Positions 1-10,861 of a stretch of DNA of 64,000 nt are shown piece by piece. This stretch comes from Acidovorax sp. NCPPB 4044 (GTDB taxonomy: Bacteria; Pseudomonadota; Gammaproteobacteria; Burkholderiales; Burkholderiaceae_C). The position numbers and the translations under genes are program-made. The notes beneath the pieces were generated by a model. The model was not told where the DNA came from. It searched no databases and worked only from the letters and a program-made list of their open reading frames with translations. The stretch spans positions 3,378,001 through 3,442,000 of the forward strand of contig NZ_JAMCOS010000001.1 of NCBI RefSeq assembly GCF_028069655.1, given 5' to 3'. Numbering within the stretch: position 1 is the stretch's first letter; each line of letters begins with the position of its first letter.

Positions 1-587
1 GCGTCGCTGCCGATCACGCTGCGCAGAAAGGCCAGGTCTCGGGCGGGGGCCGATGGCTGCGATGCGTCTTCCAAGGCACCGTCGCTGCCCGAGGGCTGCA
101 GGCTCGCGCGCAGCACGCCGTGCGTGTCGAAAAGAAAAATGCCGCCGTAGACGGTGTATTTGTCGGCATAGGAGCGCAGCCGCGCCTCGATCTGCGGGCG
201 GGCTTCGGCACCGGGCAGTCCTTCGGCAAGGTAGCGCGTCAATGCGCCGTCGGTCGCGAAGAATCCGATGTCGGCCGTGCGCTCGAAGAGGTTGCGCACC
301 AGCACGTCGATGCAGATCTGTGCCCGGGTGGTGAGGTCATCGAGCCGGTTGCGGAGCGCCTCGCCCGCCAGCCCGTGCATGAGCTCCTGCGACAGGGCGG
401 CGAAATCCTTGCGTGCACGTGCCAGGTCGCCACCCGAAGACGCCTTGGACGACAGCAGCGAAAGCGAGGACAGCAGCGCGAGGTGGTCCCAGGCGCCTTC
501 GACAAGCCGCAATTCCTGCCGCTGCTGCTGCGCGGTGGGCATATAGCGCAGCCATTCCTCGGCGGACAGGGTGGTGGATGAAGACAC
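1..587 (-). CDS. Putative sensory protein with Cache/PDC-like domain (3' part outside window)
   Basis: An open frame runs from a GTG at 587 off the left edge, giving 195 visible residues. The GTG is chosen because GGGAG lies 9 bases upstream and no ATG fits the conserved-looking N-terminus. Residues 1-100 look helical. Residues 101-115 (FERTADIGFFATDG) and 147-161 (YGGIFLFDTHGVLRA) resemble the ligand-binding Cache/PDC fold of chemoreceptors and other signalling proteins. No transmembrane segment is seen in the visible part, and the output domain lies beyond the window. It could be a CheW-, GGDEF- or kinase-linked sensor. The specific role is unknown. Confidence 0.55.
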   Translation of the reverse strand, partial: MSSSTTLSAEEWLRYMPTAQQQRQELRLVEGAWDHLALLSSLSLLSSKASSGGDLARARKDFAALSQELMHGLAGEALRNRLDDLTTRAQICIDVLVRNLFERTADIGFFATDGALTRYLAEGLPGAEARPQIEARLRSYADKYTVYGGIFLFDTHGVLRASLQPSGSDGALEDASQPSAPARDLAFLRSVIGSD

Positions 588-744
588 GGTGCGGAACTCC
601 CAGGAAAAGCAGCCCGCCGGAAAAAAACGGCAAATGGCCGCAAGAATGTAAGCAAATTTTACGCCCGCGCATTCCCTGCAAACCCTGCTGCCGGGCCGCG
701 GGCCCGCACGCACCCTGGAGGGCCCACCGTGCCCTCCCGGCCGA

Positions 745-1554
745 TCAGCCGGCCGGCGGCTTCTTCGTTGCCACGGGTGGCGGCATGTCCTTGGCCTGCA
801 GCGCACGCACCTGCGTCACGAGCTGGTTGTGGGCATCCAGGAAAGCGGCGGCGATCACCTTGCCTTCGTTGGTGTTGCTCCAGCCGGCACCCGCGCCACC
901 GCCCAGGCGGCCCAGCACGAGGCCGCCCACGCCCAGATCGGTCGTGCGGGCCGAGCCGGTGGCCGCGGCGACCTGCTCCGTGGTTTCGTTGTCCGACAGC
1001 AGCAGCGCGGTCTGCGCTTCCTTGAGCTTCACCTGCTCCGCAAGGCCGATGAGACCGACCATGTCGCGCAGCACCGGAATCATCGCCAGGATGCCGCCGA
1101 TGCCCCGCCCTGCGTTCTGCTCGCTGAAGGTGAGGCTCGGCGTGAGCGTGTACTGCGCCTCGTAGCCGCGGCCCTTGTGGACCGTGGTGTCCTTGCGCAG
1201 CACGCCTGCGTCGCGCAGGTCCTGCTCCTGTACCGTGCCGCGCAGCCCGGCGGCCCGGTCCACGACGCGGAAACAGCCGCTTTGCTGGGCCAGCAGCTTG
1301 ACGAGGGGCACGGGCGAGGCGGGCAGCTGGTAGCCCGACCCCATCACGTAGCCGTTCGGGTTCTCGGCCAAGGCCAGCGTGGCGACCGGGGCCTCGCAGC
1401 GCACCAGTTCGCGCGCGGCGTTCTGCGCGCCCTGCGGCCCGGCCGAGCCGCTGACCACCGAGCCCCCCTGCCCCAGTTCGGTTTTCTTCTCGCCACAGGC
1501 GGCCAGCGCCAGCGCTGCGATCCCGACCACCATCAACTTCCGGTCCATCCGCAT
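745..1554 (-). CDS. Putative lipoprotein, CsgG/LpoB-like
   Basis: This 269-residue protein starts with a lipoprotein signal: a charged N-terminus, a hydrophobic stretch and the lipobox LAAC at about residues 16-19, followed by EKK. It should be exported and lipidated. ATG 1554 is chosen because GGAAGGGG lies just upstream. The body has small-residue-rich segments (GRGIGGILAMIP, GVGGLVLGRLGGGAGAG). The part around VKLLAQQSGCFRVVDR recalls the CsgG/LpoB family of outer-membrane-associated lipoproteins, but that match is by eye only. It follows aspS on the same strand after a terminator-like hairpin. The function is unknown. Confidence 0.6.
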   Translation of the reverse strand: MRMDRKLMVVGIAALALAACGEKKTELGQGGSVVSGSAGPQGAQNAARELVRCEAPVATLALAENPNGYVMGSGYQLPASPVPLVKLLAQQSGCFRVVDRAAGLRGTVQEQDLRDAGVLRKDTTVHKGRGYEAQYTLTPSLTFSEQNAGRGIGGILAMIPVLRDMVGLIGLAEQVKLKEAQTALLLSDNETTEQVAAATGSARTTDLGVGGLVLGRLGGGAGAGWSNTNEGKVIAAAFLDAHNQLVTQVRALQAKDMPPPVATKKPPAG

Positions 1555-1573
1555 GGGAAAAGCCCCTTCCATG

Positions 1574-1606
1574 AAAAATGGCAGAAGCCCGGAAGGCCTC
1601 TGCCAT
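1574..1606 (-). terminator. Rho-independent terminator downstream of aspS
   Basis: On the minus strand ATGGCAGAGGCC pairs with GGCTTCTGCCAT in a 12-bp stem with one G-T pair and a 5-base loop, followed at once by a run of T. It lies 34 bases after the aspS stop and only 20 bases before the start of the lipoprotein gene. It may therefore act as an attenuator or mark the end of the aspS operon. Confidence 0.75.
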
Positions 1607-1639
1607 GAAAACTCCACCGGCGGGATGCCGTTGCCACGG

Positions 1640-3454
<1,815 letters not shown>

Positions 3455-3541
3455 CGGAGATTCTTCCTGCGCCGCAAGGGGCGCGACTGGGGGACGGGTT
3501 CCACGCGCCGGAGCCGGGGCGCGGCGCGGTGGGAGGATTTT

Positions 3542-4162
3542 CTACTTGGGTTCGTTGAGCACGGGGTCCGGCGGAGCCACCACGCCCATCGACACGATGT
3601 ACTTCAGCGCGGCATCGACGGTCATGTCGAGTTCGATGCAGTCGCTCTTGCGCAGGATCACGAAATAGCCGCCGGTGGGGTTGGGCGTGGTCGGCACGTA
3701 CACGCTGACGTAACCATCCCGCAGGTAGGCGGCGACTTCACCGCTGGGCGTGCCGGTGATGAAGGCCACGGTCCAGACGCCTTCGCGCGGCCACTGCACG
3801 AGCACGGCGGTGCGGAAGGCATTGCCGCTTTCGGAGAACAGCGTGTCCGACACCTGCTTCACGCTCGAATAGATCGAGCGCACCACGGGGATGCGGCTCA
3901 CGAGCCGGTCGCCCCACTCCACCAGCTTGCGGCCGGCGAAGTTGCTCGCCAGCGCACCCACGGTGAGCAGGATGGCGAACGTGAGCAGCACGCCGAAGCC
4001 GGGGATGTGGAAGCCCAGCAGCCGGTCGGGCTGCCAGTTCTCCGGGAGGATCTGCAGGGTCTGGTCGAGCGTGCTGATGATCCAGTGCAGGACCCAGGCG
4101 GTGATCACGCCGGGCACGATCACCAGCAGACCCGTGAACAGCCATTTGCGCAAAGCGGACAT
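3542..4162 (-). CDS. DUF502 family membrane protein
   Basis: This 206-residue protein has two N-terminal membrane segments, near residues 5-28 (WLFTGLLVIVPGVITAWVL) and 50-75 (FGVLLTFAILLTVGALASNF). A soluble part follows with the family-typical stretch VRSIYSSVKQVSDTLF and GYFVILRKSDCIELDMTVD. ATG 4162 begins 10 bases after the FmdB stop with no clear ribosome site, which suggests translational coupling. The FmdB-DUF502-AspRS order is common in Burkholderiales. The family has no established biochemical function. Confidence 0.88.
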   Translation of the reverse strand: MSALRKWLFTGLLVIVPGVITAWVLHWIISTLDQTLQILPENWQPDRLLGFHIPGFGVLLTFAILLTVGALASNFAGRKLVEWGDRLVSRIPVVRSIYSSVKQVSDTLFSESGNAFRTAVLVQWPREGVWTVAFITGTPSGEVAAYLRDGYVSVYVPTTPNPTGGYFVILRKSDCIELDMTVDAALKYIVSMGVVAPPDPVLNEPK

Positions 4163-4172
4163 CGAACGGCGT

Positions 4173-4505
4173 TCAGCTCTTGGACGAAGGAGCGGCCGGG
4201 GCCGCGGCGGAGGAAGCGGGGGCCGCGGCCGGCGCGGGTGCCGCGGCACCGGCAGGCGCCGGAGCCGCCGCAGGCGCTGCCGCAGCGCTGTCGGCCGCCG
4301 GTGCCGGGGCTGCAGCGCTGTTGCCGCCGCGGAAATCGGTCACGTACCAGCCCGAGCCCTTGAGCTGGAAGCCTGCCGCCGTGACCTGCTTGGAAAAGGC
4401 TTCGGCGCCGCAGGCGGGGCAGACCGTGAGGGGGGTGTCGGACATCTTCTGCAGCACATCCTTGGCATGGCCGCAGGCGCCGCATTTATAGGCATAGATA
4501 GGCAT
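4173..4505 (-). CDS. FmdB family zinc-ribbon protein
   Basis: This 110-residue protein begins MPIYAYKCGACGH and carries two CxxC pairs (CGAC near residues 8-11, CPAC near 28-31) that form the zinc ribbon of the FmdB/putative regulatory protein family. Residues 1-65 hold the domain. The remaining 45 are almost only Ala, Pro and Ser, a low-complexity tail. A TATAAT box lies 48 bases upstream of the start. The gene leads an operon with DUF502 and probably aspS. A regulatory role has been proposed for the family, but none is shown here. Confidence 0.85.
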   Translation of the reverse strand: MPIYAYKCGACGHAKDVLQKMSDTPLTVCPACGAEAFSKQVTAAGFQLKGSGWYVTDFRGGNSAAAPAPAADSAAAAPAAAPAPAGAAAPAPAAAPASSAAAPAAPSSKS

Positions 4506-4552
4506 TTTTACCGGGCTCTTCGAAGCGCAAAGAAGGGTTTGCAAAACCTTCA

Positions 4553-4558
4553 ATTATA
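4553..4558 (-). promoter_or_regulatory. -10 box of FmdB-DUF502-aspS operon
   Basis: A perfect TATAAT on the minus strand would place transcription start about 40 bases before the FmdB ATG. No convincing -35 hexamer is seen. The GC-rich inverted repeat at 4559-4596, following the symporter gene, abuts it directly, so the symporter's transcription end and this promoter probably overlap. Confidence 0.5.
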
Positions 4559-4618
4559 GGCAGGCGTGCCCGGCGCCTTGCCGGCGCCCGCCTGCCTGCG
4601 CCTCCGCGGGGCCCGGGG

Positions 4619-6064
4619 TCACTCCGCTGCCACGACGCGGTGGTGCGATCCATGCCGGTTGCCCAGCCATTGCGGCGCGAGCGAACCGGCCACCATGCCA
4701 GCCGCGGCGGCCAGCACACCGGCCAGTTGCGCCGGGAACACGGCGCCGATCGGCAGCGCGATGAACGCAAGCCAGAAGCCCAGCCCCAGGACGATGGCGC
4801 AAAGCGCGCCCTGCGTGGTGGCCCGCTTCCAGTAGAGGCCGAACACCAGCGGAACGAAAGCCCCCACGAGCGGCACCTGGTACGCCCCCGAAACCAGTTC
4901 GTAGATGGAGGTGCCCTGCATGCGGATCGAATAGGCCAGCACGAGCAGGCTGAAGACCAGCGTGCTGATGCGCATGGTGCGCAGGTGCTCGCGGTCGGAG
5001 ACCGAGGGGCGGAACTGGCGCCAGATGTTCTCGGTGAAGGTGACGCTGGGCGCCAGCAGCGTGGCCGAGGCCGTGGACTTCAGCGCCGACAGCAGCGCAC
5101 CGAAGAAGAGCACCTGCATCACGAAAGGCATCTTCTCGAGCACCAGCGTGGGGAGCACCTTCTGCGGATCGTCCTTGAGCAGCGCAGCCGTCTCGCTGGG
5201 CATGATCAGCAGTGCGCTGGCCACCAGGAACATCGGGACGAACGCGAACAGGATGTAGCAGATGCCGCCGATGACGGGCCCGCGCGTCGCGGCGTGGATG
5301 TTGTTGGCGGACATCACGCGCTGGAACACGTCCTGCTGCGGGATCGAGCCGAACATCATGGTGATGCCGGCCGCGATGAAGAACACCACGTCATGGAACT
5401 TCGGCTCCGGCAGGAAGCGGAACAGATCGCGGCTCGCGGCGAAGTCGATCACCTTGTCGGCACCGCCCGCCATCTGGCCCGCGAACACCGCGATGACGGC
5501 CAGGCCCACCACGAGGATGATCATCTGGATGAAGTCGGTCACGGCCACCGACCACATGCCGCCGAACAGCGTGTAGGCCAGGATGGAGACCACGCCGATC
5601 GTCATGCCCACGGGCATGCTCACCGCGCCGCCGGACAGCAGGTTGAACACCAGCCCCAGCGCCGTGACCTGCGCCGCCACCCAGCCCAGATAGCTCAGCA
5701 TGATGATGAGCGAGCAGATGATCTCCACCGCGCGGCCGTAGCGCTCGCGGTAGTAGTCGCTGATGGTCAGCAGCGTCATGCGGTAGAGCTTGGCGGCGAA
5801 GAACAGCCCCACCAGGATCAGGCAGAAGCCGGCACCAAACGGGTCTTCCACCACGTTGCCCAGGCCACCCTCGATGAACTTCGCGGGTATGCCCAGCACC
5901 GTCTCCGACCCGAACCAGGTCGCGAACGTGGTGGTGATGATCATGTAGAGCGGCAGGTGCCGGCCCGCGATGGCGAAATCCGCCGCGTTCTTCACGCGCT
6001 TGGCGGCCACCAGCCCGATGGCGATGGTGATCAGCAGATAGACGATGACCAGGGTCAGCAGCAC
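4619..6064 (-). CDS. Sodium:solute symporter (SSS family)
   Basis: This 481-residue inner-membrane protein has about 13 hydrophobic segments. It is recognised as SSS family by the N-terminal pattern KNAADFAIAGRHLPLYMI, ATWFGSETVLGIPAKF and LLTISDYYRERYGR. It should couple sodium entry to uptake of an unknown organic solute. The start is a GTG with GAGGAG 6 bases upstream. It follows ubiB by 78 bases. The substrate cannot be named: no catabolic genes or partner DUF485 subunit lie alongside. Confidence 0.9.
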   Translation of the reverse strand: MLLTLVIVYLLITIAIGLVAAKRVKNAADFAIAGRHLPLYMIITTTFATWFGSETVLGIPAKFIEGGLGNVVEDPFGAGFCLILVGLFFAAKLYRMTLLTISDYYRERYGRAVEIICSLIIMLSYLGWVAAQVTALGLVFNLLSGGAVSMPVGMTIGVVSILAYTLFGGMWSVAVTDFIQMIILVVGLAVIAVFAGQMAGGADKVIDFAASRDLFRFLPEPKFHDVVFFIAAGITMMFGSIPQQDVFQRVMSANNIHAATRGPVIGGICYILFAFVPMFLVASALLIMPSETAALLKDDPQKVLPTLVLEKMPFVMQVLFFGALLSALKSTASATLLAPSVTFTENIWRQFRPSVSDREHLRTMRISTLVFSLLVLAYSIRMQGTSIYELVSGAYQVPLVGAFVPLVFGLYWKRATTQGALCAIVLGLGFWLAFIALPIGAVFPAQLAGVLAAAAGMVAGSLAPQWLGNRHGSHHRVVAAE

Positions 6065-6142
6065 GGCACGCTCCTCGATGTCGCGAAGTGATGGATTGCG
6101 GAAAAGAAAACGAAGAAAGAAAGGCCGGCGTGCGGGCGCGCG

Positions 6143-7708
6143 TCAGTAGAACCTGAAGCGGATCAGGAACTGCAGCGCCAGCAGCCCCAGAACGAACCCG
6201 AGGCCGCCATACAGCAGGCTCTGCAGCAGCCGGTTGGTGCGCCGTTGCTCCGCCAGCAGTTCGGCCAGCTCGCGCCGATGGTCCTGCGGCTTGTTGCGCA
6301 GGTAGTCGTGCAGCAGCCGCGGCAGCTCGGGAAGCATCTTGGCGAAATGCGGGGCCTCCGCCTTCATCTCGCGCCAGAGGCGCTGCGGGCCCATCTGGTC
6401 GAGCATCCACTTCTCGAGGAACGGCTTGGCGGTGCTCCAGAGATCGAGTTCGGGGTCGAGCTGGCGGCCCAGCCCCTCGATGTTCAGCAGCGTCTTCTGC
6501 AACAGGACGAGCTGCGGCTGGATCTCCACGTGGAAACGGCGCGAGGTCTGGAAGAGCCGCATGAGCACCATGCCCAGCGAGATTTCCTTGAGCGGCCGGT
6601 CGAAGTACGGCTCGCAGACGGCACGGATGGCCGACTCCAGCTCATTGATGCGCGTGTCGGCAGGCACCCAGCCGCTTTCGACGTGCAGTTCGGCCACGCG
6701 CTTGTAGTCGCGGCGGAAGAAGGCCGTGAAGTTCTGCGCGAGGTATTCCTTGTCGAACTCCGTGAGCGAGCCCACGATGCCGAAATCCAGCGAGATATAC
6801 CGGCCGAAGGAGCCCGGCTCCAGGCTCACCTGGATGTTGCCCGGGTGCATGTCCGCATGGAAGAAGCCATCGCGGAACACCTGCGTGAAGAAGATCGTGA
6901 CGCCATCGCGAGCGAGCTGGGGAATGTCCACGCCGGCCTCGCGCAAGCGCTCGATCTGGCTGATGGGCACGCCCTTCATGCGCTCCATCACCAGCACCTC
7001 GGGATGGCAGAAGTCCCAGACGATCTCGGGAATGCGCACCAGCCCCAGGCCTTCCATGTTGCGGCGCAGCTGCGCGGCGTTGGCGGCCTCGCGGACCAGG
7101 TCCAGCTCGTCGTGCAGGTAGTTGTCGAACTCGGCCACTACCTGCCGGGGCTTGAGGCGCTTGCCGTCGGCCGAGAGGCTTTCCACCCAGCCGGCCATCA
7201 TGCGCATGAGGCCCAGGTCGTTGTCGATCACCGGCAGCATGCCCGGGCGCAGCACCTTCACGGCCACTTCGCGCTCCACGCCATGCCGGTCCCGCACCAC
7301 GGCGAAATGCACCTGGGCGATGGAAGCGCTGGCGATGGGCACGCGGTCGAACGACACGAAAACCTCACCGATCGGGCGGCGGAAGGCGCGCTCGATGGTG
7401 GCGACCGCCACGTTCGGATCGAACGGGGGCACGCGGTCCTGCAGCAGGGCCAGTTCGTTGGCGATGTCGGGCGGCAGCAAATCGCGGCGCGTGGAGAGCA
7501 CCTGCCCGAACTTCACGAAGATCGGGCCCAGGCGCTCCAGGGCTTCGCGCAGGCGCTGGCCGCGCGGCGCATCCAGCCGCCGGCCCACGGACACGACGCG
7601 CGCCAGCAACCGCAGCCACGGCTTGCGGAAGCTCGTCAGGACCAGTTCGTCGAGGCCATAGCGCAGCACCACCCAGACGATGGTGACGCCGCGAAAGAGC
7701 CGGCTCAT
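6143..7708 (-). CDS. ubiB: Ubiquinone biosynthesis protein kinase-like UbiB
   Basis: The protein has 521 residues (E. coli UbiB 546) and belongs to the ABC1/ADCK/UbiB atypical kinase family, which is needed for ubiquinone synthesis. Visible marks are the KxGQ region ([17 protein letters not shown]), the Ala-rich loop ASIAQVHFA, the catalytic-loop HADMHPGNI and the metal-binding LDFGIVG. The C-terminus has membrane helices ([21 protein letters not shown]). ATG 7708 overlaps the ubiJ stop in an ATGA arrangement. An in-frame upstream extension to 8095 is non-homologous and lies inside ubiJ, so it is rejected. Confidence 0.96.
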   Translation of the reverse strand: MSRLFRGVTIVWVVLRYGLDELVLTSFRKPWLRLLARVVSVGRRLDAPRGQRLREALERLGPIFVKFGQVLSTRRDLLPPDIANELALLQDRVPPFDPNVAVATIERAFRRPIGEVFVSFDRVPIASASIAQVHFAVVRDRHGVEREVAVKVLRPGMLPVIDNDLGLMRMMAGWVESLSADGKRLKPRQVVAEFDNYLHDELDLVREAANAAQLRRNMEGLGLVRIPEIVWDFCHPEVLVMERMKGVPISQIERLREAGVDIPQLARDGVTIFFTQVFRDGFFHADMHPGNIQVSLEPGSFGRYISLDFGIVGSLTEFDKEYLAQNFTAFFRRDYKRVAELHVESGWVPADTRINELESAIRAVCEPYFDRPLKEISLGMVLMRLFQTSRRFHVEIQPQLVLLQKTLLNIEGLGRQLDPELDLWSTAKPFLEKWMLDQMGPQRLWREMKAEAPHFAKMLPELPRLLHDYLRNKPQDHRRELAELLAEQRRTNRLLQSLLYGGLGFVLGLLALQFLIRFRFY

Positions 7709-8289
7709 GGGGCGCCGTGGTCGGGGCCGGGCGCGGCCTGCGCGGCGCCGGGAGCGGCACGCCCCGCCATGCGCGCGCCCACGAACTGCTTGAGCGCCTG
7801 CGCCACGCGACGCGCGGCCGTGCCGATCGCATGGGCAGGGGCGTCGCCCAGCACACGCGCCAGGTCTTCCTCGAGATCCCAGCGCACATGGTCCACGAGC
7901 CACTGGATCTCGGCCGCCAGCTGGACGTCGCCTTCGATGCGGATGGAGGGTTTGTCGCCGCGCAGGGCCGCCTGGGCCAGCGAGAGCGGAGAGGTATCGG
8001 TGATCTCGACGCGGAGGTCCGGCACGGCGGCTTCGCCGGCCAGGTCGAACAGTCCGGCGGGCGTCACGCGCAGCGCCATGGAATAGATGCGCCACTGCAC
8101 CCGCGCCACGCTGCCGCTCTGGCGCACCAGCCGGTCCATGGCCTCGGGTTCCTGCATGAGCACGTGGTTGATGAACAGCACGAGCCGGTGCTGCACCTCA
8201 TGCACCAGCCATTGCGGGGGCTGGGGGCCGCTGGTCACGCGCTCGAAGAGCCCGTCCAGAAACGAAAAAGGGGACTGTGGTGCTGCCAT
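7705..8289 (-). CDS. ubiJ: Ubiquinone biosynthesis accessory factor UbiJ (SCP2-like domain)
   Basis: This 194-residue protein has a UbiJ/SCP2-type lipid-binding fold. Evidence is the segment [19 protein letters not shown], the central [12 protein letters not shown] and DLRVEI, and [38 protein letters not shown], which matches the family signature around the DVELA-like motif. UbiJ helps assemble the soluble ubiquinone-synthesis complex with UbiK and the hydroxylases. The gene overlaps ubiB by 4 bases. As in many proteobacteria, ubiE, ubiJ and ubiB are close together, here with a Tim44-like gene and a terminator between ubiE and ubiJ. Confidence 0.88.
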   Translation of the reverse strand: MAAPQSPFSFLDGLFERVTSGPQPPQWLVHEVQHRLVLFINHVLMQEPEAMDRLVRQSGSVARVQWRIYSMALRVTPAGLFDLAGEAAVPDLRVEITDTSPLSLAQAALRGDKPSIRIEGDVQLAAEIQWLVDHVRWDLEEDLARVLGDAPAHAIGTAARRVAQALKQFVGARMAGRAAPGAAQAAPGPDHGAP

Positions 8290-8360
8290 AGTCCCCGATT
8301 ATTCCCCGAACTGGCCAGGGTGCCCGAAAGCTTATCCGTACGCACCCCGCGCCATTGCGG

Positions 8361-8397
8361 AAAAAGCCGCGGCCTGCGCCAGGCAGGCCGCGCGGCC
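8361..8397 (-). terminator. Terminator after the Tim44-like gene
   Basis: On the minus strand a GC-rich stem (GCGGCCTGC paired with GCAGGCCGC, extended by flanking GC pairs) is followed directly by TTTTT. It stands just after the Tim44-like stop and 72 bases before the ubiJ start. It suggests that ubiJ-ubiB is transcribed partly or wholly on its own. Confidence 0.75.
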
Positions 8398-8399
8398 CG

Positions 8400-9422
8400 T
8401 CATTGCAGGGCCTGGACGCCTGCCACCAGCCAGCCGCTGGCGCCGCTCTTGGGCTTGGTCATGTTCCAGACCTCGCGGAAGGGGCTGGGGCCGGCGGACA
8501 GCTCCTCGCGGATCATTCCGGAGAACTCGACGCTGGCCATGTAGCCGTCGCCCAGGTCCTCGATGCCCAAGAGCTGCGCCTCCAGCATCACCACGTCGGT
8601 GTGGTTGGGCTGGTTGGCGCCGCGCAGCGATTCGCGCTCGCTGAGCTGGGTGCGGATCTCGCCGACCATGCTGTCGGTCATCATGGAGCGCAGCGTGTCG
8701 ATGTCCGAGCGATCCCAGGCGGCCTGCAGGGTCACGAAGTTGCGCTTGGCCGCAGCCAGGAAGGCATCGGTGTCGAAGTCGGCCGGAACGCTCCAGCCCT
8801 GCGCTCCGGCAACCGCCGAGCCGATCACCACGCCGCTGCCGGCACCGGCCGTGCGCGAGGCATCGAAGGCCATGCCGCCCCGCTCGAACGGGCGGGCGGA
8901 CGCATCGTTGCCCACGTTCTGCGGGCTGTACTGGCGGGGCATGGGAGCCTGCGCGGGCGACACCGACCCGGCCCCGGCGCCTGCGCCCTGGAAGGCGAAG
9001 GGCGCGCCACCGGCGGAAGCGCCGGCAGGCTTGCGGGAACGCAGCACCATGCCGATCACGGCGAAGGCCACCAGCGCCAGCAGGGCGATCAGCAGGAACT
9101 GGCCGAACGCCTCGCCCAGGCCCAGGGAGTGGGCCAGCCAGGCGAGCCCCAGGCCGGCGGCGAGGCCGCCCAGCATGGCGCCCCAGGGCTTCTTGGGCGC
9201 TGCGGCAGCGGCCGCATTCGGCGCAGCGGCCGGCTTGGCGGCGGCTGCGTTGTTGGCGTTCTGCGCGGGCGCGGCCGGCGCAGCCGGTGGGCTGGCCTCG
9301 CGCTGCGTCACGTTGCTCGACTGCTTGCCAACCGACTTGCCGCCGCCCATGCGGCGCGCATCGGCGTCCAGATGGACCACCGCCAGCATCGCCACCAAAG
9401 CCACAGACCAGAGTTTCATCAT
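8400..9422 (-). CDS. Tim44-like domain protein
   Basis: The 340-residue protein starts with a signal-like hydrophobic stretch (LWSVALVAMLAVVHLDADA). An Ala/Pro-rich linker follows, then two membrane segments (about 115-135 and FLLIALLALVAFAVIGMVL at about 150-170). A C-terminal Tim44/TIM44-like domain includes DAFLAAAKRNFVTLQAAWDRSDIDTLRSMMTD. In bacteria such proteins are inner-membrane-anchored and of uncertain role; the mitochondrial namesake tethers Hsp70 to the import channel. GGAG lies just upstream of the doubled ATG, and either ATG could start. It sits 41 bases downstream of ubiE. Confidence 0.88.
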   Translation of the reverse strand: MMKLWSVALVAMLAVVHLDADARRMGGGKSVGKQSSNVTQREASPPAAPAAPAQNANNAAAAKPAAAPNAAAAAAPKKPWGAMLGGLAAGLGLAWLAHSLGLGEAFGQFLLIALLALVAFAVIGMVLRSRKPAGASAGGAPFAFQGAGAGAGSVSPAQAPMPRQYSPQNVGNDASARPFERGGMAFDASRTAGAGSGVVIGSAVAGAQGWSVPADFDTDAFLAAAKRNFVTLQAAWDRSDIDTLRSMMTDSMVGEIRTQLSERESLRGANQPNHTDVVMLEAQLLGIEDLGDGYMASVEFSGMIREELSAGPSPFREVWNMTKPKSGASGWLVAGVQALQ

Positions 9423-9463
9423 GTCATCTCCATTTAGTTATCGAAAGCCGTCCGACGTCCAGC

Positions 9464-10195
9464 TCAGCACTTGATTCCAACATGCAGGGCCACGATACCG
9501 CCCGTCATGTTGTGATAGTCCACATGCCCAAAGCCATTTTTCTGCATGAGGGCTTTGAGCTCCTCCTGGCCGGGATGCATGCGGATCGATTCGGCAAGGT
9601 AGCGGTAGCTCGTGTCGTCACCGGCCACGAGCTTGCCCAGGCGGGGCAGCACCTTGAAGGAATACCAGTCATAGGGCTTGCGCAGCGGCTTCGCGACCTG
9701 CGAGAACTCCAGCACCAGCAGCCGGCCGCGGGGCTTGAGCACACGGCACATCTCGGCGATGGCCACGTCCTTGTGCGTCATGTTGCGCAGTCCGAAGGCC
9801 ACGCTCACCACATCGAAATGGTTGTCGGGAAACGGCAGGTGCTCCGCATCGCAGACCAGCGTGGGCAGCACGGCGCCTTCGTCGATGAGCCGGTCCCGGC
9901 CCACGCGCAGCATGGCTTCGTTGATGTCGGTGTGGACCACGGTGCCCGAAGGCCCGACTTTCTTCGCGAAGGCCTTCGAGAGATCGCCCGTGCCGCCAGC
10001 GATGTCGAGCACCTGCTGCCCCTCGCGCAGGTTGGCAACCATCACGGTGTAGGCCTTCCATGCCCGGTGCAGCCCGCCGGACATGAGGTCGTTCATGAGG
10101 TCGTACTTCGAGGCCACGGAATCGAACACGCCGCGCACGCGGCGTGCCTTGTCCTTCTCATCGACCGACTGGAATCCAAAATGGGTGGTGCTCAT
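9464..10195 (-). CDS. ubiE: Ubiquinone/menaquinone C-methyltransferase UbiE
   Basis: This 243-residue SAM-dependent methyltransferase adds the C-methyl group to the quinone ring in ubiquinone synthesis. The SAM site appears as [12 protein letters not shown] near residue 65, and the family signatures are [17 protein letters not shown] and [10 protein letters not shown]. The length is close to the E. coli enzyme (251). It opens the run ubiE-Tim44-like-ubiJ-ubiB on the minus strand, and the bc1 genes that use ubiquinol lie 46 kb away. Confidence 0.97.
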   Translation of the reverse strand: MSTTHFGFQSVDEKDKARRVRGVFDSVASKYDLMNDLMSGGLHRAWKAYTVMVANLREGQQVLDIAGGTGDLSKAFAKKVGPSGTVVHTDINEAMLRVGRDRLIDEGAVLPTLVCDAEHLPFPDNHFDVVSVAFGLRNMTHKDVAIAEMCRVLKPRGRLLVLEFSQVAKPLRKPYDWYSFKVLPRLGKLVAGDDTSYRYLAESIRMHPGQEELKALMQKNGFGHVDYHNMTGGIVALHVGIKC

Positions 10196-10309
10196 GCCGC
10201 GATGCTAAAGCGCCGCCACCCGCGGCGTACAGCGACAACCCCGCAACCGCCTGGGGCATGTGTGGCGATTGGATGACGGAACGCGCCCGCACGGGGCCGC
10301 GGCGCGCCC

Positions 10310-10744
10310 TCAATGCCCGCCGCAGCCCCCGTGCGAAGCGCCGCCGCCGCCGCGGCGCGCCGCGGGCATGGGCGCATCGCGATCGGCACCGGCGAGCGCC
10401 AGGCGCTCGGCATATTGCGCCCACAGCGCCTCCTGCCGCTGGCCCAGTTCATAGAGCCAGTCCCACGAGAAGATGCCGGTGTCGTGGCCGTCCGAGAACG
10501 TCGGCCGGATCGCATAGTGGCCCACGGCCTCGATGGCGGTGATGGTGACGTCGCGCTTGCCGGTCTGCAGCACTTCCTGCCCCGGGCCATGCCCCTGCAC
10601 TTCGGCCGAAGGCGAATAGACGCGCATCAGCTCGAACGGGATGCGGAACGCCGCGCCGTCGGAGAAAACGACCTCCAGCACGCGCGAGGCGCCGTGTGCG
10701 GTGAGCGATTGCGGCAGCGGGGTGTCGGGTTTCAGGCCGGCCAT
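10310..10744 (-). CDS. DUF971 domain protein
   Basis: The 144-residue protein holds one DUF971 domain, also found at the N-terminus of gamma-butyrobetaine hydroxylase. The key segment is GHYAIRPTFSDGHDTGIFSWDWLYELG at about residues 75-101. The start is ATG 10744; in-frame codons further upstream fall in poorly coding sequence. The C-terminal 25 residues are rich in Gly, Arg and His. Stand-alone DUF971 proteins next to ubiE are usual in betaproteobacteria, and some have been linked to iron-sulfur protein maturation. That function is not testable here. Confidence 0.88.
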   Translation of the reverse strand: MAGLKPDTPLPQSLTAHGASRVLEVVFSDGAAFRIPFELMRVYSPSAEVQGHGPGQEVLQTGKRDVTITAIEAVGHYAIRPTFSDGHDTGIFSWDWLYELGQRQEALWAQYAERLALAGADRDAPMPAARRGGGGASHGGCGGH

Positions 10745-10861
10745 GGCAGTCCTCGGCGAATGCGGTGGGAAGAAAGAAGAAAACGAAGCGACGCCCAGCG
10801 AAAGCGGTGCGCCGCGATTGTGCTGCGCGGCCGATCGCCCCACCGTGCCCGCGGGCACGGC

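Noticed and set aside
7709..8095. N-terminal extension of UbiB to 8095
   Set aside because: The extra residues are Arg/Pro-rich and overlap ubiJ; the conserved protein starts at 7708.
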